Source of the DNA: Cellulophaga lytica DSM 7489
Lineage (GTDB): Bacteria; Bacteroidota; Bacteroidia; Flavobacteriales; Flavobacteriaceae
Direction: 5' to 3'
Length of the DNA: 64,000 bases
NCBI RefSeq assembly: GCF_000190595.1
Contig: NC_015167.1
Span: 3,332,501-3,396,500 of the forward strand
Shown here: in pieces, positions 62,126 to 64,000 of the stretch
Position numbering within the stretch: the stretch's first letter is position 1
Layout of the letters: every line of letters begins with the position of its first letter
The notes under the pieces: generated by a model
What the model was told of the DNA's origin: nothing
What the model saw: only the letters and a program-made list of their open reading frames with translations
The model's database searches: none
Translations under genes and position numbers: made by a program

Positions 62126-63187
62126 ATGCAGTCAATTTCAGCTCAAAAATATTCAGTTCATTTTAACCAAAAAGCATACTCAGAACTAAACACTCATTTA
62201 GCTAAAGCTAACTACTCTAAGGTGTTTATTTTGGTTGATGAAAACACCCACCAACACTGTTTGCCAAATTTTATGGCGCAAATTAATGGCGATTATAATT
62301 TTGAGATAATTGAAATTGAAGAAGGTGAAATTAACAAGACCATAGAAACTTGTGTACAAGTATGGCACGTTTTATCTGAGTTAGACGCAGACCGCAAAAG
62401 CGTTATGATAAATCTTGGTGGCGGTGTTATTACTGACTTAGGAGGCTTTGTTGCTTCTACATTTAAAAGAGGAATAGATTTTATTAATGTTCCTACCACC
62501 TTATTATCTATGGTTGATGCTTCTGTAGGAGGAAAAACTGGTGTAGATTTAGGCTCTTTAAAAAATCAAGTTGGCGTTATTAACCAACCACAAATGGTAT
62601 TAGTTATTTCTTCATTTCTGCAAACATTAGAGGAAAGACAATTAAACAGTGGCTTTGCGGAAATGCTAAAACACGGTTTAATAAAGGATAAGAAATATTG
62701 GAATGAACTAAATTTAGTAGCTGATTTTACAAATTTAGATGAGTTTATTTACGATTCAGTTGTTATTAAAAACAATGTTGTAACTATAGACCCAACCGAG
62801 CAAAATTTACGTAAAATTTTAAATTACGGTCACACACTTGGCCACGCTATTGAGTCTTACTTTTTAGAAACTGAAGACAAAGAAACATTACTACACGGTG
62901 AAGCTATTGCTGTAGGTATGGTGCTAGAGGCCTATTTAAGTAACAAACTAACAGGTTTAACTAACGAAGCTTTAGAAGCTATAAAAAGTACTTTTACAAA
63001 ACAATACGGTAAAGTAACATTTACAAAAGAGGATATTAAAAATATTTTAACCTACTTAAAGTTTGATAAAAAGAACTCTCATGGTAATATTAACTTTGTT
63101 TTACTAAAATCTATTGGAGAATGTGAAATTGATGTTACAGTTGATGAAGATTTATTACACCAATCTTTTGCATACTACAAAGTTTAA
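62126..63187 (+). CDS. aroB: 3-dehydroquinate synthase
   Basis: 353 residues. NAD and metal parts visible: [57 protein letters not shown]-like block near 92-150, active-site lysine and glutamates in [14 protein letters not shown] near 180, and the metal histidines in [13 protein letters not shown] near 235. It makes 3-dehydroquinate in the shikimate pathway. Length is normal. Confidence 0.95.
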   Translation: [353 protein letters not shown]

Positions 63188-63246
63188 GACACACACCTAC
63201 ATAATACCCCTGCTACACAACTAATTACAATTTTGAAGGGAAAAAA

Positions 63247-63276
63247 GTTTTAGTTTAGTTCTTGTAAAACTAAAAC
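63247..63276. repeat. inverted repeat in front of small gene
   Basis: gttttagttt and aaactaaaac are perfect 10-bp complements around 10 bases, ending 9 bases before the ATG at 63286. It may be an operator or a leader hairpin affecting translation. Confidence 0.3.
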
Positions 63277-63285
63277 CAATGAATT

Positions 63286-63582
63286 ATGTTACGCAAACTA
63301 GTAGATTACAAAAAACTTGACCACAAAGTAGCTGCAAAATTAATAGAGTCTTACCCACACGGGTATGGTGATAACGACATTATTGTTTTTAAAAATGCAA
63401 AAGGAGAATTTGTAGAAGCTGTTGAAGTTAAAACCGAAGACACTATTTATTTAGTTAGAATAAGTAAAAGCTTATCTAACTTTATTGCAAATTTTGATGA
63501 AGCTATAGAAAAAGAACTAGAGTCTACAGGTACAGAAACTTCTGCATCTGCAAATTTTGAAGACGCAGAGGAGACCGAATAA
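63286..63582 (+). CDS. small conserved acidic protein of unknown function
   Basis: 98 residues, no signal peptide. MLRKLVDYKKLDHKVAAKLIESYPHGYGDNDIIVFKNAKG is the conserved opening, and an acidic tail (TGTETSASANFEDAEETE) closes it. I recognise it as a flavobacterial protein without known role. It converges on the DinB-like gene 20 bases away. Confidence 0.65.
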   Translation: MLRKLVDYKKLDHKVAAKLIESYPHGYGDNDIIVFKNAKGEFVEAVEVKTEDTIYLVRISKSLSNFIANFDEAIEKELESTGTETSASANFEDAEETE

Positions 63583-63602
63583 TTATTTCTCTTAAATTCT
63601 TT

Positions 63603-64000
63603 TTATAAATATCTTTCTAAAATTATTTTAGAATGATGTTCTAAATGACCACACGCAACAAAGCCTGCAGCAGCAGTACTCATTGGCGAGTTACTTGCTG
63701 TACCTATAAATTTTAATTGCTCTTGTGTTAGGTTAGCAAATAAAGAAATTGTTGCCGCTCTCACATCTAAAAATTCTTGCAGCAAACTTTTTCTGTTTCT
63801 TGAGTTTGCGTTAGATGTTGGTACATAATCATCTTGCTCAAAACCAGGTAAAGGTGTAGCATCTAATCTAGAAAACCTCAAAGCTCTATATTGAAAAATA
63901 CGTTCTGTATCAATAATATGCACTAAAACCTCTGCTACAGTCCACTTTCCGGTTGCGTAAGAAAAATCCAACTTACTATCTGGAATAACAGCTATTAAGT
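63603..64000 (-). CDS. DinB-family protein, partial (N-terminus outside window)
   Basis: The frame is open to base 64000, giving 131 residues after the cut. YATGKWTVAEVLVHIIDTERIFQYRALRFSR and VACGHLEHHSKIILERYL carry the histidines of the DinB/YfiT four-helix metal-binding fold. DinB members of this type are often bacillithiol- or thiol-linked transferases; none is shown here. A TTG at 63971 could be mistaken for a start, but the alignment runs past it. Confidence 0.8.
   Translation of the reverse strand, partial: LIAVIPDSKLDFSYATGKWTVAEVLVHIIDTERIFQYRALRFSRLDATPLPGFEQDDYVPTSNANSRNRKSLLQEFLDVRAATISLFANLTQEQLKFIGTASNSPMSTAAAGFVACGHLEHHSKIILERYL

Overview
The window is about one third G+C and reads as chromosome of a marine flavobacterium (family Flavobacteriaceae, phylum Bacteroidota). 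The evidence is a glycoside hydrolase family 16 enzyme with a type IX secretion tail, the T9SS regulator PorX, an LpxC-FabZ fusion, the SusC/D-era haloperoxidase and FG-GAP lipoprotein pair, start codons without Shine-Dalgarno sequences, and -7 boxes of the form TAnnTTTG. I cannot name the genus. Both window edges cut a gene: a GntA-like (YqcI/YcgG) protein on the left and a DinB-like protein on the right.

Layout. 1-4.4 kb is the accessory part: the GntA-like gene, an exported GH16 galactanase-type enzyme, one unrecognised gene with a sigma-54-like promoter and operator-like palindromes upstream, and 0.5 kb of hairpins and repeated motifs with no gene. 4.4-9.1 kb holds a vanadium haloperoxidase and a large FG-GAP/ASPIC lipoprotein in one operon. 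9.3-25 kb is mixed: two tandem small exported proteins, hibernation factor, a fused 2-oxoacid dehydrogenase E1, a 2OG-Fe dioxygenase, SUI1-like factor, a nucleoside phosphorylase, uracil-DNA glycosylase, a YfcC-type carrier, MenB, a glycosyltransferase and two helicase-type ATPases. 25-31 kb has the primary sigma factor, two unannotated paralogous microproteins and a hybrid sensor protein without its phospho-accepting histidine. 31-34 kb carries cysteine synthesis (EpsC, CysM) and a TruA-like enzyme. 35-38 kb is an OmpR/histidine-kinase pair with tandem 11-bp repeats in front.

38-45.5 kb is the complete histidine operon hisG-D-C-B-H-A-F-IE on the minus strand. It is headed by a leader peptide with four consecutive His codons and a terminator/antiterminator pair, so the full ribosome-mediated attenuator can be read from the sequence. 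45.5-49.9 kb holds prohibitin-like, VWA and FabG genes. 49.9-55.6 kb is the envelope cluster lpxD-lpxC/fabZ-lpxA-efp-lpxD2 followed by sucD. 55.9-64 kb has an HD phosphohydrolase divergent from porX (37 bp apart), tsaE, alanine dehydrogenase, proline dehydrogenase and aroB.

How the genes work together: PorX regulates the secretion system that would export the GH16 enzyme; the Lpx cluster makes the lipid A anchor of the outer membrane on which T9SS cargo is displayed; and the haloperoxidase and GH16 together fit a life on or near seaweed. The most informative findings are the his attenuator, the tandem microproteins at 26.1-26.4 kb, the degenerate hybrid kinase beside them, the structured unknown region at 2.5-4.4 kb and the OmpR-type repeat array at 35.9 kb.
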